From CAWHMN01 sp051001135 (GTDB lineage Bacteria > Acidobacteriota > Terriglobia > Terriglobales > Acidobacteriaceae), in the NCBI GenBank assembly GCA_051001135.1, contig JBPCNO010000032.1, positions 1 to 15,003 of the forward strand: 15,003 bases of DNA, read 5' to 3'. The position numbers and the translations under genes were made by a program. Below are positions 7,019 to 14,371 of this stretch, piece after piece (within the stretch, counting starts at the first letter, position 1; every line of letters starts with the position of its first letter). The notes under the pieces are model-generated. The model saw only the letters and a program-made list of their open reading frames with translations. It was not told the origin of the DNA and did not search any database.

Positions 7019-7707
7019 CGCTGGGTCTCTGGGTTGCCTGCGACTAGGCGGTATCCTCGTCCGCGCAGGGTTTCGATGCTTGGGGTCTGGGCGCCGGCGT
7101 CCAATTTCTTGCGCAGATTGGAGACGTGAGCCTCGATCACATTCGAGTGGCGCTCCCAGTTGTAGTCGTAGAGATGCTCCAGCAGTTCGCGCTTTGACAC
7201 CACCACGCGCGGCCTGTGGACCAGGTACTCCAGTATGCGGTACTCCATGGGCGATAGATCGATGGACTGTCCAGCGCGTTGAACGCTTTGCTCCAACGTA
7301 TTCACTTCCAGATCAGCCACCTTCAAAGTAGGGTGGGCGGCTCCCTTTCCGCGCCGGATAAGCGCCTTGGCGCGCGCTATCAACTCGCCCAGATCAAAAG
7401 GCTTGCTCAGGTAGTCGTCGGCCCCGGCGTTGAGCAGGTGAATGACAGAGAGCGTTTCTCCGCGCGCGGTTAGAATCAACACCGGCGTCCGATCTCCACG
7501 CTCCCGTACGCGGCGCAGCACTGTGAGACCGTCGAGCTTGGGCAGCATAAGGTCGAGCACGATGAGATCGTAGACGCCGTCCGCGGCCAGATACGAACCC
7601 ATCTCTCCATCCGGCGCGATATCGACTGCGAAACCAGCTCCCTCGCGCAGCGCAGAGGCCACGTTTTCGGCAAGCCGAACCTCGTCTTCAACTATCAGCA
7701 CACGCAT
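7015..7707 (-). CDS. OmpR/PhoB-family DNA-binding response regulator
   Basis: A 230-residue regulator. The receiver domain (1-115) has the acidic pair Glu7-Asp8, the phosphorylation site Asp52 in VLDLMLP, Thr80 and Lys102 in LSKPF. The C-terminal winged-helix domain (about 125-223) has the usual PMEYRILEYL, VSKRELLEHLYDY, VIEAHVSNLRKKLD and TLRGRGYRL signatures. It is complete and of standard length. The kinase follows with a 4-base overlap, and the pair is followed by a secreted YncE-like propeller. The subgroup resembles QseB/CusR-type regulators, but the regulon cannot be predicted. Autoregulation is common in the family; I could not identify a clear direct-repeat operator in the short upstream gap. 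Confidence 0.96.
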   Translation of the reverse strand: MRVLIVEDEVRLAENVASALREGAGFAVDIAPDGEMGSYLAADGVYDLIVLDLMLPKLDGLTVLRRVRERGDRTPVLILTARGETLSVIHLLNAGADDYLSKPFDLGELIARAKALIRRGKGAAHPTLKVADLEVNTLEQSVQRAGQSIDLSPMEYRILEYLVHRPRVVVSKRELLEHLYDYNWERHSNVIEAHVSNLRKKLDAGAQTPSIETLRGRGYRLVAGNPETQR

Positions 7708-7751
7708 GGCTCATCCATGATGGCGAACGGAAGTTAAGTCATGCTGAATAC

Positions 7752-7783
7752 GCGCGCCGGGCGTCCGCTGAAACCTGGCGCGC
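7752..7783 (-). other. GC-rich hairpin between the hydrolase and response regulator genes
   Basis: GCGCGCC and GGCGCGC form perfect 7-bp arms. They extend by GG:CC after a single mismatch, leaving a 12-nt loop. The hairpin sits about 45 bp past the stop of the secreted hydrolase and about 45 bp before the regulator start. No T-run follows on the minus strand, so it is at best a weak or non-canonical terminator, or a leader structure of the regulator operon. Confidence 0.35.
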
Positions 7784-7825
7784 ACTTGGTCTGGAAAGTA
7801 TTGACGCTATTCCGTTTGCGGCGAG

Positions 7826-9517
7826 TTATCGCGGCCGCTCTGTCGAACGTGCCTTTCCTGAGAGCAGCACCGGCCGGTTTTCGATGGTCACCACACCTCC
7901 AGCGATCGGTTGTCTCTGTTCATCCAGATCGGTCGACATGCTATAGGTCGTCTTGAATGGCTCAGAGCGCATCCACTTCGTATTCCAAACGATCCGGTCA
8001 GTCTCGCCCTTCGCATCGACAATGTCCATCGTCCACACGTCTCCGCTCACATTGGCCGGTGGCTGCACCACGCGTGCGCCGTGAAGCCAGCCATGGATCG
8101 TGTTGAATGCGATCCCGGTAGGCAGCAGACCCTCGTTGCCGGTGACTTGCGTGAACGGATGCGGCCCCGTGGTGTTCACCGGAAGCAAGACAGGATCATT
8201 CTTGCACCCCGGATTGCTGTTCGGCTTGGCGTGGACTGGGCCTACGATCAGCGTGCCATAGCAATCGCTGTCCGCCTGATACCAGAGGTTGACCGCCACT
8301 CCGGAGGTTCCAGCCACAATGGTGGATCGCGCAACGTAGGCCTGGCGCAGCTTCCAAGAGTCGGGGCCGGCGATGGTGACGCCAGGATGGCTGATGCCCT
8401 GTTCATCCGTATAACTGACGGTCTGGGTATCCACCTGCAAGGTACTGTTTCCGTTGAAGCCGAACTCAGTATTGAAGATCGGCGGGTTCTTGCCGCGCAG
8501 CCAGGGCCGGGCATTGATAACGGTCCGAATCGCGTTCACTTGATCCAGAAGAGAGCCGCGGCAGGCCTTGTTCGGCACGGACCCTTTCAGGCATTTGGCA
8601 TCGCTGTTGGAATACATGACCTCCGGAAACGGCGGCGGCGCTACGTTCGTATGCCCCGGATACATATGGAAGCTGATGGCGTCCGGCAAACTCGCGTTGG
8701 GTATGGCATGCCAGGCGTCCAGCAACTGGCCCAGCGCATTGTCATATTGGCCTCCGCCGGGCGCGAATTTGGGCGCATAGCCATCGCCACCGGCGGAGAC
8801 GCTGCCTCCGATAATCATGCAGTCCGCACAGTACTTCCGCACGATCACGGCCTGGTCGTTGAACATCTTTGCCAGGTGCGCAGGGGTATCGGTCCAGAAG
8901 CCGTTGACGTTGAACTCGTTTCCACTCTCGAAGAACTGGATCTGGCATTGACCGGCGAGCGGGCTCTTTGGAGTCTTCGGCACGCTGCAGATCTTCTGCA
9001 TGAAGTTGTGCCAGAACTCCTGATAGATGCAGTCGCCGTTCGGCGATGTGTACGCAGGATTTCCGCCGATAGCGAGGCACTGTTCACCCGTCTGGTCGAT
9101 ATCATAGGGCGCAGTCGTTACCGTGGGCGTGGTGCCGGTGCTTCCCTCCTCAGCCCACCAATGCGGCATGCCCGAGATTCCCGTGTAGATCAGCTTGATG
9201 CCATACTTCTTCGCTTGGCAAAGCCAGCAGCCGGGGTCGTTTCCCATCAGGTTGCCCAGCGTCGGGCTGAACTTTCCTCGGGCACTCTCGATCAGGTAGG
9301 GGCGCTCGCCCGCGTTGGTACGGGTGATCAAGGGCGTGGGTAGCAGCTTTATGTCCATGTTCTTCGCATGGAGGTAGAACATCTGCGGGATGCTCAGCCC
9401 GGGGGTGTCGGTCGGGATAGTGGGCAGTTGGGCAACGGCGCCACTCATCAACGTAAAGAACGCACCGAGTAAGATCAGCAGTTCTCTGGGCCGGGCGATG
9501 GATCTGGACAAGTTCAT
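7826..9517 (-). CDS. Secreted clan GH-A-like glycoside hydrolase, cysteine-rich
   Basis: About 563 residues from ATG at 9517. An in-frame extension upstream adds only an Arg-rich stretch before the signal peptide and is rejected. The signal peptide is RELLILLGAFFTLMSG with cleavage near AVA-Q (about 29/30). A (beta/alpha)8 hydrolase is suggested by FFESGNEFN, with Asn-Glu in the acid/base position (Glu about 201), and IFNTEFGFN, with the likely nucleophile Glu about 351. SFHMYPGH and GMPHWW are typical aromatic active-site segments. A small C-terminal beta domain follows (about 470-560). It has many cysteines, including CWLC and CADC, as expected for an exported disulfide protein. The GH family cannot be named with confidence and the substrate is unknown. 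GGAGG ends 1 nt before this ATG, and an in-frame TTG two codons later has better spacing; either start keeps the signal peptide. Confidence 0.82.
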   Translation of the reverse strand: MNLSRSIARPRELLILLGAFFTLMSGAVAQLPTIPTDTPGLSIPQMFYLHAKNMDIKLLPTPLITRTNAGERPYLIESARGKFSPTLGNLMGNDPGCWLCQAKKYGIKLIYTGISGMPHWWAEEGSTGTTPTVTTAPYDIDQTGEQCLAIGGNPAYTSPNGDCIYQEFWHNFMQKICSVPKTPKSPLAGQCQIQFFESGNEFNVNGFWTDTPAHLAKMFNDQAVIVRKYCADCMIIGGSVSAGGDGYAPKFAPGGGQYDNALGQLLDAWHAIPNASLPDAISFHMYPGHTNVAPPPFPEVMYSNSDAKCLKGSVPNKACRGSLLDQVNAIRTVINARPWLRGKNPPIFNTEFGFNGNSTLQVDTQTVSYTDEQGISHPGVTIAGPDSWKLRQAYVARSTIVAGTSGVAVNLWYQADSDCYGTLIVGPVHAKPNSNPGCKNDPVLLPVNTTGPHPFTQVTGNEGLLPTGIAFNTIHGWLHGARVVQPPANVSGDVWTMDIVDAKGETDRIVWNTKWMRSEPFKTTYSMSTDLDEQRQPIAGGVVTIENRPVLLSGKARSTERPR

Positions 9518-9670
9518 GCCTCCACTTCTTTCTGCTCGTATATCTTTCTGCGGTCTATGTATGGATGCCGGTCGCTGCCGGATGCGCAGCCGTCTCCGCC
9601 TCAACAGAAGATTATCTCGCGGGCACCGTAAACGCGTGCAAGGTTACGACTTCGTCGTCTCGAAGGATGT

Positions 9671-9699
9671 TTGCGGCACGGCGTGACCGGTGCTACAAC
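9671..9699 (+). promoter_or_regulatory. Candidate extended -10 promoter of crcB
   Basis: TTGCGG (9671-9676) and TACAAC (9694-9699) are spaced by 17 bp, with TGC directly before the -10 (extended -10 TGn). The start point would be near 9706, about 48 nt before the crcB ATG. I see no fluoride-riboswitch consensus in the leader. Confidence 0.4.
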
Positions 9700-9753
9700 A
9701 AACGGAGGAGCCAGCCCGATTCCCTATCCACCGCCATACTGCTGGGAGTGCCC

Positions 9754-10131
9754 ATGCAACGCTACCTTCTGACCGGGGCGGGCGGGTTTCTGGGAGCCAT
9801 CGCTCGTCTCTGGATGGGTACCACCATCTCCAACCGGTACGGCTCGCATTTCCCTTACGGTACCTTCGTGGTGAATATGAGCGGGTGTGTCGTCATCGGA
9901 CTGATATTAACTCTGCTCAACGCGCATACCAGCATCAGCCCAGCGTGGCGCTTCTTCTTCCCCATCGGCTTTATCGGCGCCTACACCACCTTCTCATCCT
10001 TCGAATGGGAGACGCTCTCCGCAGCGCGCGGCGGTCAGCCCGGTATCGCTCTCCTATACGTCGGGGCCAGCGTAGTGCTGGGCTTCGGATTCGTCTGGTT
10101 GGGAGCTACGCTCGGCCGTTGGATCGGATGA
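9754..10131 (+). CDS. crcB: Fluoride ion channel CrcB (Fluc)
   Basis: A 125-residue membrane protein of usual Fluc length. ATG 9754 is chosen over an upstream in-frame ATG because GGGAG lies 6 nt before it and because the family begins exactly here (MQRYLLTGAGGFLGAIAR). Four hydrophobic segments are visible. Conserved family motifs are GGFLGAIAR (10-18), GTFVVNMSG with the conserved Asn (36-44), and GFIGAYTTFSSFEWE (about 72-86), which carries the Na+/phenylalanine-box and polar-track region. The protein works as a dual-topology dimer that exports fluoride and so limits its toxicity. It is the only plus-strand gene here, convergent with rpsA across a 42-bp gap that shows no obvious terminator. 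The sequence appears intact and functional. Confidence 0.96.
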   Translation: MQRYLLTGAGGFLGAIARLWMGTTISNRYGSHFPYGTFVVNMSGCVVIGLILTLLNAHTSISPAWRFFFPIGFIGAYTTFSSFEWETLSAARGGQPGIALLYVGASVVLGFGFVWLGATLGRWIG

Positions 10132-10173
10132 AGGCGTCCGGATGGGCGCGCGGGTTCCACAACTTAGCAACAA

Positions 10174-11874
10174 CTATGCCAATCGAAGCTCGATGCTCTG
10201 CCCTGCTCGATCGAGGCGATTGATATGGAAGCTGCGAATTTGCCCTGAGTGAAGTGCCTCGGGTTTATGAACAGTGCCAGTCGATCCGGTCGGTCCGGTC
10301 GATAAACCCTTCCAGCGTGCACTGAGCATGGAACTGAACGAGGAGAGGTCCACCTTGGAGCCCTCGGCGGGCTGCTGCATCTTTGTAGCGTCAGGGACGA
10401 CGGCACACGTGCCAACGATCCCTTCGCCCAGTTCCACAGTGGCCGCGTTCCCGGAGATGTCCACAATGCGGCCGGTTACCAGATCTCCTTCCTGGTGTTC
10501 GGCGAGAAAATCTTCAAGACTCGTGAGTGCCATCTGCTTGATGCTCAACCGCAGTTGGCGTTTCTCCTGATCCACCGCAAGCACCTTAGCCTTGACCACC
10601 TGCCCGGAATGGAGGACCTCTTGTGGACGATTGAGGCGCTTCTCGGACGTGATCTCGCTGATGTGCACCATGCCCGTGATGCCGTCCGCGAGCTCAACGA
10701 ACGCACCGAAGGTGGTGAAGCCGCTGACTGGGCCTGCGACAATGGAGCCAACGGGAAATCGCTCCGCAGCTCCCGCCCAGGGATTGCCCATAGCCTGCTT
10801 CAGGCCAAGGGAAAGTCGATGCTCGGCGATGTTGATGCCCAGGATGACCGCCTCCACGGCATCGCCTGCCTTCACCAAGTCACTTGGCTTCCTCACCTTC
10901 TTGACCCACGACATCTCGGAGATGTGGATCATGCCTTCGACCCCGGGCTCGATCTCCAGAAAGGCTCCGAAGTCCGTCACCCGCGTCACGGTCCCGCGCA
11001 CTCGGTCGCCAACCTTGTACTTATCAGGGACCGAAGCCCACGGGTGTGGCTGAAGCTGCTTCATGCTGAGAGAGATACGGCGGCTCTCCGGCTCAACCTT
11101 GAGGACCGACACCTCAATCCGCTCTCCCACCGAAAGTACGTCTTCGGGCTTGGTTACGCGAGCCCAGGCGATCTCCCCCACGTGCAGGAGGCCGTCAACG
11201 CCGCCGAGGTCGACGAATGCGCCGTAATCCATGATGGTGCGGACGGTACCCTGCATGACGTCCCCGGCCTTCACCTCAGAGTAGCGGCGCTCCTTGGTGG
11301 AGCGATCTTCCTCTTCACTCACAATGCGGCGATCTACGACCACGTCCTCATCGGCAACGTCGACTTTGGTAATGCGGCAGCGGATCTCCTGGCCGACGAG
11401 CGCTTCCATCTCGGCAGCATCGCGCGCGCCGCTCCGGGATGCCGGCATGAAGGCGCGCAGCCCGACGTCCACCGTGAGGCCGCCCTTCACGACAGCCGTG
11501 ACTGTCCCCAGGATGGTGGACTTTTCCGCAAACGCCTTTTCCATCGCATCCCAGTCCTTGGGCTGCTCGATCCTGGCGAGGGAGAGATCGTAATATCCCT
11601 CGAGGTTGCGCCCTTTGACCGACACGGATACTGTGTCGCCAGGGCACACGGTAGCTGCGCCGGTTCCCAGGGCTACGAGCGGAAGGACTCCTTCCATCTT
11701 GAACCCGATGTCGACGAATACCAGGTCGGCGGAGACAGCGATCACGGCACCGGAGATTTGCTTCCCGGCATCGTTGGTCTTCCGCGAGTGGCTCTGCTCA
11801 AACTGCGAGAGGAGATCTCCGAATGACTCCTCGGAGCCTTGACTTGGATCAGGCACTTCATTGCTTTCGGTCAT
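10174..11874 (-). CDS. rpsA: 30S ribosomal protein S1
   Basis: A 566-residue S1 protein that binds mRNA and helps the 30S subunit start translation. Six S1/OB repeats can be seen: about 38-102, 119-185, 205-272 (VMQGTVRTIMDYGAFVDL), 290-360 (VRGTVTRVTDFGAFLEI), 377-447 (FTTFGAFVEL) and a sixth starting near 464. The last is degenerate and interrupted by a Ser-rich insert (about 505-540) before its closing strands (541-566). Domains 3-5 have the best RNA-binding aromatics (YGAF, FGAF, FGAF). The ATG has only a weak Shine-Dalgarno (GAAGG, 12 nt away), which is common for rpsA. The usual neighbours cmk and ihfB are absent; a secreted hydrolase lies upstream and crcB is convergent. Length and domain number fit a true S1, but a second S1 paralogue elsewhere cannot be excluded. 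Confidence 0.95.
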   Translation of the reverse strand: MTESNEVPDPSQGSEESFGDLLSQFEQSHSRKTNDAGKQISGAVIAVSADLVFVDIGFKMEGVLPLVALGTGAATVCPGDTVSVSVKGRNLEGYYDLSLARIEQPKDWDAMEKAFAEKSTILGTVTAVVKGGLTVDVGLRAFMPASRSGARDAAEMEALVGQEIRCRITKVDVADEDVVVDRRIVSEEEDRSTKERRYSEVKAGDVMQGTVRTIMDYGAFVDLGGVDGLLHVGEIAWARVTKPEDVLSVGERIEVSVLKVEPESRRISLSMKQLQPHPWASVPDKYKVGDRVRGTVTRVTDFGAFLEIEPGVEGMIHISEMSWVKKVRKPSDLVKAGDAVEAVILGINIAEHRLSLGLKQAMGNPWAGAAERFPVGSIVAGPVSGFTTFGAFVELADGITGMVHISEITSEKRLNRPQEVLHSGQVVKAKVLAVDQEKRQLRLSIKQMALTSLEDFLAEHQEGDLVTGRIVDISGNAATVELGEGIVGTCAVVPDATKMQQPAEGSKVDLSSFSSMLSARWKGLSTGPTGSTGTVHKPEALHSGQIRSFHINRLDRAGQSIELRLA

Positions 11875-11952
11875 TATGATGTACAGCCTTCGCCGGGAGG
11901 TCCCGCGAGCATCTTATCGTGCCTGCTCGATCGTCGCCGAACCCGCCCATAG

Positions 11953-14226
11953 CTATTCTGGCGACAATTTGCCTCGGATCACCATGATGGATGCCGGCGG
12001 TAGCTCATATTCGGTGTCTTTCCCGGCAGTGATGTCCTTGTTCAGCACCGGACCATCCGGGTCCGCGTGCCCACCGCTGTAAAGTTTGTCCGCCTTATCG
12101 TCTTCGATTGGCAGGTGCGCCGTGAATCCACGCTCCGCGGGGTGCCAAGCGTACTGTTCACTCCCAAATGTCGCCTGATGCACCGGGCCGCCCATGTAAC
12201 TGTGCCGGCCAGTCTGCTGGTCTGCAAGGACAACGCGAAGACGATGGCTTGTATGTTGATCTTTGTTGACCATCATGATCGACCACTCTCCGTCGGGCCG
12301 ATGCACGGCGTAGGCCGTGACAAGTACGTGGCCGGCGCCATCGTCGACGTCAGACGCCGCCCGAAAGACCTGATGTGTCCCATCCCTCTCCAGCCACTCC
12401 CGGTTGATCATCTGGCTGGCGTAGAACTGTGAAAGCCGCTGTTGAATGCGATAATCCGCATCCACGGTGAACATGCCGAAGGTGCCCAGGGAATCGTCGC
12501 AACCACGTTCCATCTTGAGCGGTAAGTCATGGAAGTAATAGACCGCGTTCCCGCCGGCGCTCATGAACGAGCCGTTGTAATCGGCCAGCCACAGGCCTCC
12601 GAAGATATCCATGTACGTCTCAGTTGACGAGGAAGACAGGTTCGACTCGGTGATGAACATCGGCAGCGACGCTGGCACTCCGTCGCCGTGCCACACCTGC
12701 ATAATGTGACTGACGAGTTCCGGCTCCTGATACAGATCGCTCCACGCGATTTTGCATGGCTCGTATGGATAGTGTTCGAAGGAGAAGAACTGCAGGTCAC
12801 CCATGCGGTTGTGCTGCTTCAGATAGTCGATGAAGCGCCCCGTCCAGGAAGACCTTCCTTGCGCGTCCGGCCATACTTCTATGTCCTGGTTCACTCCTTC
12901 AAACGAAGGGCCCCCCAACTTCAGGTTTGGATCGACCCGCCGCAGCGCGGCGGCATATTGCAGATAGAGCGTGCCGTAGTCCTCGGGTTGCATGTACTGC
13001 CCATCTGCCTCCTCGCCCATTTCTACATAGGAGATCGGATAGTGGTGCGCTTCCAGGTATCGAATCTCCGCAGCCGCATTATCCGGGGTGTCGTAAATCA
13101 TCGCGATGGGCATCATTGCCGGCAGTCCTTGCGTCACGCCGCTTTGATAGAAAAAGTCGAAGCCAACCTGCGCTTCTATAGCGCTCTTGGGGCTGTCCGC
13201 TTGGTGCCAGGGATCGACCGAAGAGCAGTAGGTCGCCGTCTGCTCCTGATCTGCAGTGTGACGGAGAAGGTCATGGAATGCGCCATCTGCTGACGTTGTT
13301 CCCAGATACACCTCGCGCATCGCATACCCTACGCAGTTGCGCGGATCGTTCGCCGCAGGCGTGCCCTTTGCTCCGTGAGCGCCGCAGGTGTTCGACGATG
13401 CAGTCATAAAGACGCGAACGAACCGGACTGCCATGGGGAAGTCAGCGAGCTTCAGCTTCGCAACGCCACCTGCACCGTTGTCGATCACACCGCCAGCAAA
13501 CGTCTGCCATGCGCCATGCGTGGGAAGATGAATCGGATCTGCACCATTCCAATACTGGACGAGGTATTTCTTCGCATATGGCTCACCCCAACTGATCTTC
13601 AGGCTGTCCACCAGTTGGTTACTCGCAAGGTCAAGGATGATCCACTGCGCATGCAGCGCGTCATCCTCGCCGGTGTACCGGCCGGTCAGATAGGGATTGC
13701 TCTTCCAGTAAGTTGCTTCGTCTCCATCTGTCAGCCGCGAATAGCCTACGTTGCCGGTACCGTCGTTGCGCGTGACCCCGCGGTGGGGGAGCGCATAGCC
13801 ATAGGAGTAGCGGATGGGAGTTGTCGAATTGATCGAGCCGACAAAGTACCCTCTGTCGCCCGACTCACTCCACGTGCCCTCTGGATTCCAGTGCCATGCC
13901 TCGACCGCAAGCTCCGTATTCTGCCGATAAGTGATCGGCTGCCACCCAGCTTCGAAGACCTGCTTCAGCGTTCCCTCGGTCAGATCTTTATCGATCGCCT
14001 CGATGGGTATGCGATCCACGCCGCCACCCAGCGAGGTCTTCGGGTCGAAGCTGTTTGCTTCGTGGCTCGGCGTGATATCCACCCGCACTGTTTGCGCATG
14101 GAGAAGGGATGAGGGCTGCACCATTCCGCAGATCAGCAGAGACGCTAGGACGCAGAAAAGAGGGACGGGGCGGGAACGCCACTCGTAAGGCCGACGCGGA
14201 TCCATACCGCTGGTATCTGCAGACAT
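11953..14226 (-). CDS. Secreted glycoside-hydrolase-like protein with an internal discoidin-like domain
   Basis: A 757-residue exported protein. A signal peptide is visible (VPLFCVLASLLICGMV, cleavage near LLHAQ at about 45). A short barrel-like start (LGGGVDRIP, GWQPITYRQN; 66-104) is followed at about 140-310 by an F5/8-type (discoidin-like) beta-sandwich: DGDEATYWKSN, QWIILDLAS, VRFVRVFMTAS and CVGYAMREVYLG. The TIM-barrel then resumes (about 355-600) with PISYVEMGEEADG, where the acid/base should be, and PMFITESNLS with likely nucleophile Glu527, plus SFEHYPYEP. A C-terminal beta domain (about 615-757) ends the protein. This suggests a clan GH-A enzyme or carbohydrate-binding pseudoenzyme; family and substrate are unassigned. 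The residue before the presumed acid/base Glu406 is Glu, not the usual Asn. The start is ATG 14226 with GGTGA 6 nt upstream; a second Met 7 codons on is an alternative. Confidence 0.82.
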   Translation of the reverse strand: MSADTSGMDPRRPYEWRSRPVPLFCVLASLLICGMVQPSSLLHAQTVRVDITPSHEANSFDPKTSLGGGVDRIPIEAIDKDLTEGTLKQVFEAGWQPITYRQNTELAVEAWHWNPEGTWSESGDRGYFVGSINSTTPIRYSYGYALPHRGVTRNDGTGNVGYSRLTDGDEATYWKSNPYLTGRYTGEDDALHAQWIILDLASNQLVDSLKISWGEPYAKKYLVQYWNGADPIHLPTHGAWQTFAGGVIDNGAGGVAKLKLADFPMAVRFVRVFMTASSNTCGAHGAKGTPAANDPRNCVGYAMREVYLGTTSADGAFHDLLRHTADQEQTATYCSSVDPWHQADSPKSAIEAQVGFDFFYQSGVTQGLPAMMPIAMIYDTPDNAAAEIRYLEAHHYPISYVEMGEEADGQYMQPEDYGTLYLQYAAALRRVDPNLKLGGPSFEGVNQDIEVWPDAQGRSSWTGRFIDYLKQHNRMGDLQFFSFEHYPYEPCKIAWSDLYQEPELVSHIMQVWHGDGVPASLPMFITESNLSSSSTETYMDIFGGLWLADYNGSFMSAGGNAVYYFHDLPLKMERGCDDSLGTFGMFTVDADYRIQQRLSQFYASQMINREWLERDGTHQVFRAASDVDDGAGHVLVTAYAVHRPDGEWSIMMVNKDQHTSHRLRVVLADQQTGRHSYMGGPVHQATFGSEQYAWHPAERGFTAHLPIEDDKADKLYSGGHADPDGPVLNKDITAGKDTEYELPPASIMVIRGKLSPE

Positions 14227-14252
14227 AAACGATCACCATGTAAGACCGAACC

Positions 14253-14280
14253 GTTATACATGAATTCACCGCTATTCAAA
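14253..14280 (-). promoter_or_regulatory. Candidate sigma-70 promoter of the discoidin-containing hydrolase
   Basis: On the minus strand TTTGAA (14280-14275) and TATAAC (14258-14253) are spaced by 16 bp in an AT-rich patch that stands out from the GC-rich surroundings. The -10 lies 26 bp before the ATG at 14226. Confidence 0.45.
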
Positions 14281-14371
14281 CGATTTAAACACCGAAAGGC
14301 GGAAGACAAGTTCAAGCAGCCATGACTTGCTTGCTTTAAACCAGGAGCACTCTTTTGAGTTAAGGCGTGCT

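Noticed and set aside
7910..9343. 477-codon open frame on the plus strand opposite the secreted hydrolase
   Set aside because: Its composition is that of a GC-rich antisense shadow (Arg/His/Val rich, no motifs), while the minus strand has a signal peptide and catalytic motifs.
9518..9604. 29-codon Arg-rich extension of the secreted hydrolase
   Set aside because: It would bury the signal peptide internally; a purine-rich ribosome site lies just before the later starts.
9565..9753. 63-codon N-terminal extension of crcB
   Set aside because: CrcB proteins start at the MQRYLLTGAGG equivalent, the ATG at 9754 has its own GGGAG, and the extension is hydrophilic and unconserved in character.
10495..11826. 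443-codon open frame on the plus strand opposite rpsA
   Set aside because: It is a shadow of rpsA's codon pattern with no recognisable domains; the minus strand is an unambiguous S1 protein.
14313..14333. CAAGCA/TGCTTG 6-bp inverted repeat as terminator of the flavoprotein gene
   Set aside because: The loop is 9 nt, the stem is AT-containing, and no T-run follows on the minus strand, so it is too weak to call.
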